64,000 nt of DNA, taken from positions 50,394 to 114,393 of the forward strand of contig NZ_WIAO01000018.1 in assembly GCF_009451885.1 (NCBI RefSeq), in the 5' to 3' direction. Below the pieces are notes generated by a model. The model made no database searches, was not told the DNA's origin, and saw only the letters and a list, made by a program, of their open reading frames with translations. Numbering within the stretch: position 1 is the stretch's first letter; every line of letters begins with the position of its first letter. The position numbers were made by a program, and so were the translations under genes. Below, in pieces: positions 1 through 8,072 of the stretch. Source of the stretch: Glycomyces albidus. GTDB taxonomy: Bacteria; Actinomycetota; Actinomycetes; Mycobacteriales; Micromonosporaceae.

Positions 1-2
1 CG

Positions 3-320
3 ACCGGCCAGACCGAGCCGGGCCTCGACCGCCTCGCGAGCGTCGGCTTCGAGACGCTGGGTCTGCAGACGTACCTGACGGCCGGCCCGAAGGAGTCGCG
101 GGCGTGGACCATCAAGCAGGGCGCGACCGCCCCGGAGGCGGCCGGCGAGATCCACACCGACTTCCAGCGCGGCTTCATCAAGGCCGAGATCGTGTCGTTC
201 GACGACCTGATGGAGGCCGGCTCGATGCAGGCGGCCAAGGCCGCCGGCAAGGTCCGCATGGAAGGCAAGGACTATGTCATGGCCGACGGCGACGTGGTGG
301 AGTTCCGCTTCAACGTGTGA
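3..320 (+). CDS. ychF: YchF/OLA1-family P-loop ATPase, C-terminal part
   Basis: The window opens inside this gene and only its last 105 codons are visible. They carry the C-terminal TGS (ubiquitin-like) region of YchF: GLQTYLTAGPKESRAW, then TIKQGATAPEAAGEIH, GFIKAEIVSFDDL, and the closing VMADGDVVEFRFNV. YchF is a ribosome-associated, redox-sensitive ATPase of the Obg family (family knowledge). The nucleotide-binding domain lies upstream of the window. A strong hairpin terminator follows 43 bases after the stop, so the transcript probably ends here. Identity is secure from the tail alone. Confidence 0.95.
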   Translation, partial: TGQTEPGLDRLASVGFETLGLQTYLTAGPKESRAWTIKQGATAPEAAGEIHTDFQRGFIKAEIVSFDDLMEAGSMQAAKAAGKVRMEGKDYVMADGDVVEFRFNV

Positions 321-363
321 GCAGTGGCGTTCCGCTCCAACTGGGAACCCGTGCAAGCAAAGA

Positions 364-384
364 GGCCCGCACCTGGTGCGGGCC
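364..384 (+). terminator. Intrinsic terminator after ychF
   Basis: GGCCCGCACC and GGTGCGGGCC form a perfect 10-bp stem with one base between the arms, followed by TTT. The position just after the ychF stop supports a rho-independent terminator. Confidence 0.85.
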
Positions 385-456
385 TTTCGCTTGTTCGGCG
401 GATCGCCGGGAGGTGGGGTTCCCGGCGGTCCGCCGCGCCTGTGCCGCCTGCGGCGG

Positions 457-813
457 CTAGTCGCCTCGCCGGAGCCAGCGGAAGCGGCCTCTGGAGAGGT
501 GGGTCTCCTCGGCCGCGAGGTCTCCGGCGATGGTGATGTAGGCGGTCTCGACGCGGCCGGCGAAGGTCACGTCGGTGAGGCTGAACCCGCCTTCTTCGCG
601 GGCGAGCACGATGAGCGTGGCATCTCCGATGCGCCGCACGTCCGCGTGGACGCCGAGCGTGTCGGCGAAGATCTTGATCTGCTCGGCGAGCTCGGCGTGC
701 TGGGAGTCGTCGAGCGGCAGCGACCGCGAGAGACGGCCGTCGTCCGCTACCCAACCGTTGAGCTCCCTCAATGCGTCCAGCAGCACGTTGTCGTCTTGCT
801 CCGTTCTCCCCAT
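457..813 (-). CDS. Pterin-4a-carbinolamine dehydratase-like (DCoH-fold) protein
   Basis: A 118-residue protein resembling 4a-hydroxytetrahydrobiopterin dehydratase over its whole length. It begins with an LRELNGWVADDGRLSRSL stretch like the family N-terminus, then a helix (HAELAEQIKIFADTLG) and beta strands. The usual His-His-Pro catalytic triplet is not intact: only VHADV is seen where it belongs, so dehydratase activity is doubtful. The start chosen is the internal ATG before GRTEQDD; sequence upstream of it does not look like the family. It is transcribed divergently from the Nudix gene and could be a structural homologue with a different role. Confidence 0.6.
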   Translation of the reverse strand: MGRTEQDDNVLLDALRELNGWVADDGRLSRSLPLDDSQHAELAEQIKIFADTLGVHADVRRIGDATLIVLAREEGGFSLTDVTFAGRVETAYITIAGDLAAEETHLSRGRFRWLRRGD

Positions 814-1304
814 GGCACCGTCGCCATTCGTCGTCGCCGTTCCGAAGTGCCGCGTCCAGCAGAGCTGCGCCCTGCCGGAGCAGGACCGCGACCGATCAGT
901 AAGGTTGGTCTGACAGCGACCCGGCAGCACGAGGGGCGTTCGTGTCTGAATTGTCGCCGGATCTTTATCATTTCTGAACCGAGTCTTCCGCGTTGTTCAG
1001 CTTCTGTCCAGACCGGCAAACGGGATTAATCGGGTATACCGGTTATCAAGGGACAGTTCTTGTCTGGTTCTGTGCCGACGGACACGATTCCTGACCGCCC
1101 GGTCCATGCAAGATCAGCCGAACGTATGAGCAACAGGGTGCTCATTGATGTTCACGCATCGTCATTGTTCGCACGAAAGATAACGAAACGCCTTCATCCC
1201 GGCAACAGCCGTCAGGCGCCGCTTCAGCTCCCCTTCAGGTACTCCCGGCTACCGTCGAGACCGGGGGTCCTTTCCCAGCCGCCGCATGGGCTTCCGGCGT
1301 GCCT
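814..1304. other. Divergent intergenic region, about 490 bp, no gene seen
   Basis: This gap lies between two divergent genes. Its middle (about 940-1240) is clearly less GC-rich than its surroundings. It holds a small palindromic GGTATACC near 1035 and a hairpin-capable GAGCA/TGCTC pair near 1130. No convincing reading frame is seen. It should contain the promoter of the minus-strand gene; an unannotated small RNA cannot be excluded. Confidence 0.4.
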
Positions 1305-1317
1305 TAGACTCCGGCCG

Positions 1318-1728
1318 GTGAGCGAACCCAGCACCGCCGGACCCCGCATCGTCGTCGCCGCCGCGATCCGCGACGGCCGCGCGGTCCTGGCCGCGGCCCG
1401 CGCCTACCCGCCCGAGCTCGCCGGCCTCTGGGAGTTCCCCGGCGGCAAGCTCGAACCCGGCGAGACCGAGGCCGAGGCGCTCCGGCGCGAATGCCGCGAG
1501 GAGCTCGGCGTCGAGATCACGGTCGGCGACCGCGTCACCGGCGACCTCGCCACCGGCGGCGGCCGGTTCCTGCTGCGCGTCTACTACGCCGGTCTCGCGA
1601 GCGGCGAACCGCACCCGAAGGAGCACGCCGAGCTGCGCTGGCTCCTCCCCGAGGAGATCGACTCGGTCCCGTGGCTGCCGGGCAACCGGCCCGCGGTCGA
1701 GGCGATCCGGGAGGCGCTGGGCGCCTAG
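1318..1728 (+). CDS. Nudix hydrolase, MutT-like
   Basis: A 136-residue Nudix protein. The Nudix box is complete: GGKLEPGETEAEALRREC followed by REELGV, with all metal-binding glutamates. The preceding LWEFPGGK is typical of MutT-like enzymes that clear 8-oxo-dGTP or related nucleotides (family knowledge; the substrate is inferred). The GTG start is chosen because a TAGACT -10 box ends 7 bases upstream, which suggests a leaderless mRNA; a longer upstream extension of the frame lacks any family similarity. The stop overlaps the stop of the convergent D-serine deaminase-like gene: both use the same CTAG palindrome. Confidence 0.88.
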   Translation: MSEPSTAGPRIVVAAAIRDGRAVLAAARAYPPELAGLWEFPGGKLEPGETEAEALRRECREELGVEITVGDRVTGDLATGGGRFLLRVYYAGLASGEPHPKEHAELRWLLPEEIDSVPWLPGNRPAVEAIREALGA

Positions 1729-3155
1729 AAGAAGGTGCGGATCGCGTCGACCACTCGGCCCGTCTCCTCGTCGACGACCGGGATCAGGCGCCACTTGTCG
1801 AAACCGGTGCACGGGTGGGAGAGGCCGAGCCGCACGATGTCGCCGACGCCCAGGTCCTCCGGTGCGCCGGTGAGGAACAGGTGCTGGTCGCTGATCTGCG
1901 GGCATCCGCTCCCTTTGAGGCCCAACGGGATCGGCAGGTCCTGGTCGTAGGGGAAGTCGCGCCGGCCCCCGTCGAGGATCGCCAGTCCCGGCTCGGGGCG
2001 CGAGAGGACCTGCGCGCGGCCTTCGAGGGCGGGGCGGAACCCGGGACCGTCGCCGCCGCGCGCGGCGGGGGTCATGCGGGCGTAGAAGCCGTGGTCGTGG
2101 ACCAGGTAGGAGCCGGAGCGCAGGAGCACCTCGGCCTCGCCCGCGAGCGGCCCGAGGACCGCCGCGACCCGGTCGAAGTACGCGCTGCCGCCCGCGGAGA
2201 TCACCGGCCGGTCGGTCTCGAAGTCCAAGGCGGCGTAAAGGGTCGCGAGGTCGCCGAGGTAATCGTCTACGGCCGCGAGCGAACCCGGGTCGGTGCCCGA
2301 CGCCACCGACCCTTCGTATCCGGCGACGCCCGCCAGGCGCAGGTTCGGCGCGGCCGCGACGCGCGCGGCTACCGCGAGCGCGGCCTCGACGCTCCGCGCC
2401 CCGCCCCGCCCGCCCGGGGTGCCGAGCTCGACGATTACGTCGATGGTCGTAAGCGCGGCGGCCGAAACCCTGTCGATGGTCACCTCGGAATCGGAAAAAA
2501 GTGCGATGTGGGTGCCGTTCTGCGCCCATACGCTTAGTCGTGCGAGCGCAGCAGGATCGGCGATCTGGTTGGCGACGAGGATGCGCGGCACGCCGAAATG
2601 GCGCGCCACGCCGGCCTGAAAGGGGGTGGCGACAGTGATGGCGGCGGCGCCGGCTTCGAGCTGGCGGCGCCACAGTTGGGGGGCCATGGTGGCCTTGCCG
2701 TGAGGGGCGAGCGCGAGGTTCCGATCGGCGCACCACGCGGCCATGGCGCGGAGGTTGTGTTCGAGGGCCTGCGCCGAGAGGGTGACGACGGGTGTGGAGA
2801 GCTCGGCGGCGAGCGGACCGGTGGTAAGCCGCCGGGTCCCGGCCGGGCCGCCGCCGCGGGGCGGCCCGGCACCGGGGACACGGGCGAGCGCGTCGGCTGC
2901 GGCGCCGGTGCCCGACGGAGCGACGGGTCCCCGGGCGAGGGCCGGGTCATGACCGGCGATCGGGTCGGCAGGGCCGCCCGGGGTGGAGCGGGCGGGAGCG
3001 GGCGGCGGCGCAGTGGCGGGGTGGGTGGGGGTGGGGGGCGGGGGGCCCGAAGCCAGCCATTCGGCGATGGTCAGGCCGTGGGCTGCGGCGGGGATGCCCT
3101 TGTGGCGCCAGTCGAGGACCTCGTCGTGGAGGGCGGCCAGCCGGGTCGTGTCCAT
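1725..3155 (-). CDS. D-serine deaminase-like PLP enzyme (alanine racemase fold type III)
   Basis: A 476-residue protein of the amino-acid deaminase/D-serine dehydratase family, which turns D-serine or D-threonine into a 2-oxo acid and ammonia. The PLP lysine sits in APHGKATMAPQLW. A C-terminal H-x-C (SHPCTGFDKW) matches the metal-binding pair of eukaryotic-type D-serine dehydratases. The start ATG (MDTTRL) follows a GGGGA ribosome site. Residues of about 40-115 form a proline/alanine/glycine-rich insert not expected in the family; the DNA beneath it has long G/C runs. RidA is transcribed divergently 36 bp away, which fits because this enzyme class releases 2-aminoacrylate-type enamines. Confidence 0.85.
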   Translation of the reverse strand: MDTTRLAALHDEVLDWRHKGIPAAAHGLTIAEWLASGPPPPTPTHPATAPPPAPARSTPGGPADPIAGHDPALARGPVAPSGTGAAADALARVPGAGPPRGGGPAGTRRLTTGPLAAELSTPVVTLSAQALEHNLRAMAAWCADRNLALAPHGKATMAPQLWRRQLEAGAAAITVATPFQAGVARHFGVPRILVANQIADPAALARLSVWAQNGTHIALFSDSEVTIDRVSAAALTTIDVIVELGTPGGRGGARSVEAALAVAARVAAAPNLRLAGVAGYEGSVASGTDPGSLAAVDDYLGDLATLYAALDFETDRPVISAGGSAYFDRVAAVLGPLAGEAEVLLRSGSYLVHDHGFYARMTPAARGGDGPGFRPALEGRAQVLSRPEPGLAILDGGRRDFPYDQDLPIPLGLKGSGCPQISDQHLFLTGAPEDLGVGDIVRLGLSHPCTGFDKWRLIPVVDEETGRVVDAIRTFF

Positions 3156-3179
3156 CGTTCCCCGCAATCAATAGGAAGG

Positions 3180-3185
3180 TATCTT
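3180..3185 (+). promoter_or_regulatory. -10 box of the RidA gene, leaderless
   Basis: TATCTT ends six bases before the RidA ATG, so transcription should begin at or next to the start codon. It lies in the 36-bp divergent gap shared with the deaminase gene. Confidence 0.55.
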
Positions 3186-3191
3186 CACTAT

Positions 3192-3599
3192 ATGACCGAG
3201 AAACTCGCGATCCGCACCGACGCCGCCCCCGCTCCCGCGCACGCCTTCCCGCAGGGCGTGCGGAAGGGCCCGCTGCTCACCGTCTCCGGGCAGGGCCCGG
3301 TGGACCCGGCCACCGGGGAGTACCTGTACCCGGGGGACGTGAAGGCGCAGACGCGGCGGACGCTCGAGAACGTGGCCGCGATCGTCGAGGCGGGCGGCGC
3401 CGCGTTCGCGGACGTGATGATGCTCCGCGTGTACCTCGCCGACCGCGGGGACTTCGCCGCGATGAACGAGGTCTACGAGGCGTTCCTCGCCGAGCGGATC
3501 GGCGGCGCCGCGCCCTACCCGTGCCGCACGACGGTGGTCTGCACGCTCCCGAGGGCCGAGATGCTGGTGGAGATCGACGCCCTGGCCTGCGTAGACTGA
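3192..3599 (+). CDS. RidA/YjgF family enamine deaminase
   Basis: A 135-residue Rid-family protein. Such proteins hydrolyse reactive enamine/imine intermediates such as 2-aminoacrylate formed by PLP dehydratases. Family features are FPQGVRKGPLLTVSGQ near the N-terminus, TRRTLENVAAIVEAGG in the middle and the C-terminal PCRTTVVCTLPRAEMLVEID, whose arginine is the usual carboxylate-binding residue. The ATG has no ribosome site but a -10 box 6 bases upstream. The gene lies between a D-serine deaminase-like enzyme and an N-acyl-D-amino-acid deacylase, so it probably detoxifies the intermediate of that pathway. Confidence 0.92.
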   Translation: MTEKLAIRTDAAPAPAHAFPQGVRKGPLLTVSGQGPVDPATGEYLYPGDVKAQTRRTLENVAAIVEAGGAAFADVMMLRVYLADRGDFAAMNEVYEAFLAERIGGAAPYPCRTTVVCTLPRAEMLVEIDALACVD

Positions 3600-3643
3600 C
3601 CCGGCTTGCCGGTCGGGGAAGGCATGTTCGGAGGGGGCGCCTG

Positions 3644-5257
3644 GTGGCTGCAGAGGACTTCGTGATCCGGGGCGCCGAGATCGCGGACGGGACCGGCGCG
3701 CCGCGCTACCGAGCGGACGTCGCGGTCCGCGACGGGCGCATCGCCGAGATCGGCGAACGCCTCGCCGATGGCTCGGGGCGCGCGAGGACGGTCGACGCCG
3801 GCGGGCTCGTGCTCGCGCCCGGCTTCATCGACATGCACGCCCACTCCGAGCTCGCGCTCCTCACCGACCACGACCACCTCGCGAAGCTCGGCCAGGGCGT
3901 CACGCTCGAAGTGCTCGGGCAGGACGGCCTCTCCTACGCGCCCGTGGACGACGCGACCGCACCCCAGATGTGGAAGGCCATCGCCGCCTGGAACGGGCGC
4001 CTCGACGTGGACTACGACTGGCGCACGGTCGGCGAGTACCTCGACCGGCTCGACCGCGGCATCGACGGCCGCGGCATCCCCGTGAACGCCGCCTACCTGG
4101 TCCCCCACGGGACCGTCCGGATGCTCGCCATGGGCTGGGACGACCGGCCGCCGACCCCCGCCGAGCTCGATGCGATGAAAGCCCTTGTCGCCCAAGGCAT
4201 GGAAGAAGGCGCCTTCGGGCTCTCGGCCGGGCTCAGCTACACGCCGGGGATGTACGCCGGCACCGCCGAGCTCGTCGAACTGTGCGCAGTCGTCGCCGAG
4301 TACGGCGGGTACTTCGGGCCCCACCAGCGCAGCTACGGCGCCGGCGCCATGGAGGGCTACGCGGAGATGATCCAGATCTGCCGCCAGGCCGGCTGCGCCC
4401 TGCACCTCGCGCACGCCACCTTGAACTACGACGTGAACGCGGGCCGCGCGGCCGAGCTGCTCAAGCTCGTCGACGAGGCGCTCGACGAGGGCGTGCCGGT
4501 CAGCCTCGACACCTACCCCTACCTGCCGGGCATGACGATGCTCGCGGCGCTCCTGCCGAGCTGGTCGCTCGCGGGCGGCTACGGGGCCCTCCGCGAACGG
4601 CTCGAGGACGCGGACGCGCGGGCGCGGATCGTGCACGAGCTCGACGTGACCGGCACCGACGGCGCGAACGGGGTGCCCGCCGACTGGGCGAAGTACGAGA
4701 TCGCGAGCGTCGCCAATCCCGAACTGCGCGAGTACGTCGGCAAGCCTGTCGCCGAGGCCGCCGGAGGGCGGCGGCCCGCCGAGTTCTTCCTCGACCTGCT
4801 CGTGCGCGACGACTTCGGCACCGGCTGCCTCATGCACGTGGGCAACGAGGAGAACGTGCGCGCCATCATGCGGCACGGCGTCCACACCGGATCGTCGGAC
4901 GGCGTGCTCGCCGGCGAGAAGATCCACCCCCGGGCGTGGGGCTCGTTCGCCCGCTACCTCGGCCACTACACGCGCGAGCTGGGGCTGTTCAGCGTCGAGG
5001 AGTGCGTGGCGCACCTGAGCGGGCGCCCGGCCGCGGTCCTCGGGCTCGGCGACCGCGGACTCGTCAAGGAGGGATACGCGGCCGACCTCGTCCTGTTCGA
5101 TCCGGACACTGTGGACGCGATGGCGACGTTCGCCGAGCCGCGCCGGCAGGCCGCGGGGATCCCGTACGTGTTCGTCAACGGCGCCTTGGCGGTCGACGAG
5201 GGGCGGCGGACCGAGGTCCTGCCCGGCCGCTCGGTCCGCCGCCCCGGCTCCCGCTGA
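3644..5257 (+). CDS. N-acyl-D-amino-acid deacylase (amidohydrolase)
   Basis: A 537-residue amidohydrolase of the D-aminoacylase group, which hydrolyses N-acyl-D-amino acids to free D-amino acid. It starts with VIRGAEIADGTGAP, then DVAVRDGRIAEIG, and the metal-binding HAHSE in APGFIDMHAHSE. Further histidines occur in GPHQRSYG and LHLAHATL, and the catalytic aspartate in HTGSSDGVL. Where classical D-aminoacylases have a metal-bridging Cys (GNCG), this one has GQDGLSYAP, a variant I know from actinobacteria. The GTG start has a GGAGGGG ribosome site. It is cotranscribed with the enolase-superfamily gene 41 bp downstream. Confidence 0.88.
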   Translation: MAAEDFVIRGAEIADGTGAPRYRADVAVRDGRIAEIGERLADGSGRARTVDAGGLVLAPGFIDMHAHSELALLTDHDHLAKLGQGVTLEVLGQDGLSYAPVDDATAPQMWKAIAAWNGRLDVDYDWRTVGEYLDRLDRGIDGRGIPVNAAYLVPHGTVRMLAMGWDDRPPTPAELDAMKALVAQGMEEGAFGLSAGLSYTPGMYAGTAELVELCAVVAEYGGYFGPHQRSYGAGAMEGYAEMIQICRQAGCALHLAHATLNYDVNAGRAAELLKLVDEALDEGVPVSLDTYPYLPGMTMLAALLPSWSLAGGYGALRERLEDADARARIVHELDVTGTDGANGVPADWAKYEIASVANPELREYVGKPVAEAAGGRRPAEFFLDLLVRDDFGTGCLMHVGNEENVRAIMRHGVHTGSSDGVLAGEKIHPRAWGSFARYLGHYTRELGLFSVEECVAHLSGRPAAVLGLGDRGLVKEGYAADLVLFDPDTVDAMATFAEPRRQAAGIPYVFVNGALAVDEGRRTEVLPGRSVRRPGSR

Positions 5258-5298
5258 CGGGCCGGCCGGAGATTCCTCCACGAGAGATTGAGGTTCCC

Positions 5299-6444
5299 TT
5301 GAACATCGCCAGAATCGAGACCTTCCTCGTACCGCCCCGGTGGCTGTTCGTGCGCGTCGAGACCGACGACGGGATCGTCGGCTGGGGCGAGCCGATCGTC
5401 GAAGGGCGCGCCGAAGCCGTGGCCGCGGTCGTCGCCACCCTCGCCGAGCGGCTCGTCGGCGCCGACGCCTCCCGGATCGAGGACCACTGGCAGGTCATGA
5501 CCAAGGGCGGGTTCTACCGCGGCGGCCCGGTGCTCTCCAGCGCCGTCGCCGGGATCGACCAGGCCCTGTGGGACATCAAGGGCAAGGCCCTCGGCGTCCC
5601 GGTGCACGACCTGCTCGGCGGTGCCGTCCGCGACAAGGTCCGGGTCTACACGTGGATCGGCGGCGACACCGTCGAAGCGCTCGCCGAGGACGCCCTGCGC
5701 GCCAAGGAGAACGGGTTCGACGCCGCCAAGTGCAACGCCGCCGCGCAGCTCGGGCCCATCGAGTCCCCCGCGGCCGTGCGCGCGATCGTCGACCAGTTCA
5801 CCGAGCTCCGGGCGGCCGTCGGCGACGGCTTCGACATCGCGATCGACTTCCACGGCCGCTTCTCGACCGCGATGGCCCGCCGCGTGCTGCCCCTGCTCGA
5901 GCCGCTGCTGCCGCTGTTCGTCGAGGAGGTCGTGCTGCCGGAGTTCTCACGGGACCTGGCGGCCGTCACCGCCGGCACGTCGATCCCGATCGCCACCGGC
6001 GAGCGCCTGTACTCGCGCTGGGACTTCCGGGACGTGCTCCCCGCGGGGATCGCGGTCGCGCAGCCGGACCTCTCGCACGCGGGCGGGATCTCCGAGGTCC
6101 GCCGGATCGCGGCGATGGCCGAGGCGTACGACGTCGCGATGGCGCCGCACTGCCCGCTGGGGCCGATCGCCCTCGCGTCGAGCCTCCAGGTGGACTTCGC
6201 GACCCCGAACTTCCTCATCCAGGAGCAGAGCCTCGGCATCCACTACAACCAGGGCAACGACCTGCTCGACTACCTCGTGGACCCGTCGGTGTTCGCGTTC
6301 ACGGACGGGTACGTGGAGCGGCCGACGGCCCCGGGCCTGGGCATCGAGGTCGACGAGGCGGCGGTCCGCAAGGCCGCCGAGGACCCGCACCGGTGGCGCA
6401 ACCAGGTGTGGCGGCTCCGGGACGGCACCTTCGCCGAGTGGTAG
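5299..6444 (+). CDS. Mandelate racemase/enolase superfamily, D-galactonate dehydratase-like
   Basis: A 381-residue enolase-superfamily protein closest in pattern to D-galactonate dehydratase (DgoD). The N-terminal lid carries FVRVETDDGIVGWGEP. The barrel shows KCNAAAQLG, metal ligands in DFHGRFS, FVEEVVLPE and TGERLYSR, and the general-base histidine region APHCPLGPIA. It would dehydrate an acid sugar to a 2-keto-3-deoxy acid; the exact substrate is not provable here. The start is TTG with GAGG just upstream. It follows the D-aminoacylase gene and ends at a hairpin shared with merR. Confidence 0.82.
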   Translation: MNIARIETFLVPPRWLFVRVETDDGIVGWGEPIVEGRAEAVAAVVATLAERLVGADASRIEDHWQVMTKGGFYRGGPVLSSAVAGIDQALWDIKGKALGVPVHDLLGGAVRDKVRVYTWIGGDTVEALAEDALRAKENGFDAAKCNAAAQLGPIESPAAVRAIVDQFTELRAAVGDGFDIAIDFHGRFSTAMARRVLPLLEPLLPLFVEEVVLPEFSRDLAAVTAGTSIPIATGERLYSRWDFRDVLPAGIAVAQPDLSHAGGISEVRRIAAMAEAYDVAMAPHCPLGPIALASSLQVDFATPNFLIQEQSLGIHYNQGNDLLDYLVDPSVFAFTDGYVERPTAPGLGIEVDEAAVRKAAEDPHRWRNQVWRLRDGTFAEW

Positions 6445-6452
6445 GCGCCCGC

Positions 6453-6474
6453 GGGGCGGGTCGCGTCCCGCCCC
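6453..6474. terminator. Bidirectional terminator hairpin
   Basis: GGGGCGGG and CCCGCCCC form an 8-bp stem with a 6-base loop between the convergent enolase-family and MerR genes. Confidence 0.65.
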
Positions 6475-6477
6475 GTC

Positions 6478-6849
6478 CTACCGCGCCGGTTCGGGGAGCG
6501 CCGCGGTGGCGATCACCTCGTCCAGGATGGACCTGGTGCGCTGGAGGTCGGCGATGGTGCGGTCGATCCGGTCGCGTTCGGCCATGAGCTCGCGGGCGAG
6601 GCTCTCCGTGGTGTGCTCGTTGGGGCCGCCGTCCTCGTCGTGGATGCACGGCAGGACCGAGGCCACAGTGGTCGAGTCGAGCCCGGCGGCGAACAGCACC
6701 TGGATGCGGATGACCCGGTCGACGGCCTTCTCGGCGTACTCGCGGTGGCCCCCGGGCGTACGCTCGGAGGCGAGGAGGCCGCGCTCCTCGTAGTAGCGCA
6801 GGGACCTGACGCTGACCCCGGTCCGCTTGGCGAGCTCCCCGATTCGCAT
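6478..6849 (-). CDS. MerR family transcriptional regulator
   Basis: A 123-residue MerR-family activator. The N-terminal winged helix is typical: MRIGELAKRTGVSVRSLRYY, then EERGLL and RTPGGHREY. The C-terminal half is a dimerisation coiled coil ending in a LARELMAERDRIDRTIADLQ helix. The ATG at 6849 has a GTGAGG ribosome site; a GTG four codons upstream is possible. It is divergent from the Old Yellow Enzyme gene, and the gap holds a MerR-type stretched promoter with an AACCT/AGGTT dyad. The likely job is induction of that enzyme by an electrophile or oxidant; the inducer is unknown. Confidence 0.9.
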   Translation of the reverse strand: MRIGELAKRTGVSVRSLRYYEERGLLASERTPGGHREYAEKAVDRVIRIQVLFAAGLDSTTVASVLPCIHDEDGGPNEHTTESLARELMAERDRIDRTIADLQRTRSILDEVIATAALPEPAR

Positions 6850-6867
6850 GGCGTGCCTCACAATCCC

Positions 6868-6899
6868 TTGAACCTCACATCGGTGTCAGGTTCTACCGT
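6868..6899 (+). promoter_or_regulatory. MerR-type stretched promoter and operator for the Old Yellow Enzyme gene
   Basis: The -35 box TTGAAC (6868-6873) and -10 box TACCGT (6894-6899) are 20 bp apart, the long spacing typical of MerR-activated promoters. The spacer carries a 22-bp imperfect dyad at 6871-6892 of form AACCTnACAnCGnTGTnAGG plus TT. The -10 box ends 6 bases before the ATG, so the mRNA is probably leaderless. Confidence 0.8.
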
Positions 6900-6905
6900 A
6901 CCCGT

Positions 6906-8012
6906 ATGACGAACGAAACGACGGCCCGGCGCCTCTTCGAGCCGGTGAGGCTCGGCGCCCTGGAGCTCCCCAACCGCATGGTCATGGCCCCGATGACGCG
7001 CAACCGCGCCACGTTCGCGGGCGTCCCGCTGCCGCTCATGGCCGAGTACTACGGCCAGCGCGCCACCGCCGGCCTCATCGTGGGCGAGGCGTCCACGCCG
7101 AGCCCGGTCGGGTTCACGTACCCCGAGATCGCGGGCCTCTACGACGACGAGCAGGTCGAGGGCTGGCGGGCCGTGGCCGCGGCCGTGAAGGCCGGCGGCG
7201 GGCGCCTGTTCCTGCAGATCGAGCACGGCGGCCGGATCGGCCACCCCGACAACAACCCCGGCGGGCACCTGCCGATGGCGCCCTCGCCGGTGCGGCTCCC
7301 GGGCGGGATCCACACCCCGACCGGGCACCAGGAGGCGCCGGTCCCGGTCGAGATGACCGAGGCCGAGCTCAAGAACACGGTGGTCGAGTTCGCGACCGCG
7401 GCCCGGAACGCGCTCCGGGCCGGCGCGGACGGCGTGGAGGTCCACTCCGCCAACGGGTACCTGCTCAACCAGTTCCTGGCCACGAGCGTGAACCGGCGCA
7501 CCGACCGGTACGGCGGCTCGGTCGAGAATCGGATCCGGTTCGTCGTCGAGGTGGTCGAGGCCGTGGTCGCGGAGGTCGGCGCGGAGCGGACCGGGCTTCG
7601 GATCTCGCCGTGGAACACCACGAACGGGATCGACGTGGCCGACAAGGACGAGCTGTTCCCGGCGCTGCTGGACGCGGTGTCGCACCTGGGCCTGGCGTAC
7701 CTGCACGTGGCGTACGCGCGGCCCGAGGAGCCGCTGTTCGCGGTGATCCGGAGGCGCTGGGCCGGGCCGCTGATCGCGAACCCGGACCTGGGCGAGGAGC
7801 TTCCGATCCCCGCCGACGGCGGGCTCGCGAAGGGCGTGGCGCTGCTGGAGGCGGGCGCGGACCTGATCGCGTTCGGGCGCGCGTTCCTGGCGAACCCGGA
7901 CCTGGTCGAGCGGTACCGGACCGGCGCGGCGCTCAACCCGGTCCGGGAGGACCGGTCGCTGTACGGCGGCGGCGCCGAGGCGTACACGGACTACCCGTTC
8001 CTCGACTCCTGA
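6906..8012 (+). CDS. Old Yellow Enzyme family NADH:flavin oxidoreductase
   Basis: A 368-residue FMN-dependent ene-reductase, covering the full family barrel. It opens with LFEPVRLGALELPNRMVMAP and MTRNRA. The active-site pair is H/N in HSANGYLLNQFL, followed by the signature NRRTDRYGGSVENRIRF. The C-terminal FMN phosphate region is GADLIAFGRAFLANPDLVER. Enzymes of this kind reduce activated C=C bonds of electrophiles. Expression is probably driven by the divergent MerR protein from the promoter overlapping the start. A bidirectional hairpin follows the stop. Confidence 0.93.
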   Translation: MTNETTARRLFEPVRLGALELPNRMVMAPMTRNRATFAGVPLPLMAEYYGQRATAGLIVGEASTPSPVGFTYPEIAGLYDDEQVEGWRAVAAAVKAGGGRLFLQIEHGGRIGHPDNNPGGHLPMAPSPVRLPGGIHTPTGHQEAPVPVEMTEAELKNTVVEFATAARNALRAGADGVEVHSANGYLLNQFLATSVNRRTDRYGGSVENRIRFVVEVVEAVVAEVGAERTGLRISPWNTTNGIDVADKDELFPALLDAVSHLGLAYLHVAYARPEEPLFAVIRRRWAGPLIANPDLGEELPIPADGGLAKGVALLEAGADLIAFGRAFLANPDLVERYRTGAALNPVREDRSLYGGGAEAYTDYPFLDS

Positions 8013-8029
8013 ACGGCGCCAATGGAAAC

Positions 8030-8057
8030 GGGGCTCCCCGCGGTGGCGGGGAGCCCC
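8030..8057. terminator. Bidirectional terminator
   Basis: GGGGCTCCCCGC and GCGGGGAGCCCC make a perfect 12-bp stem with a 4-base loop, between the stop of the reductase gene and that of the convergent subtilase. Confidence 0.85.
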
Positions 8058-8072
8058 TTGGCGTCCGCCGGG

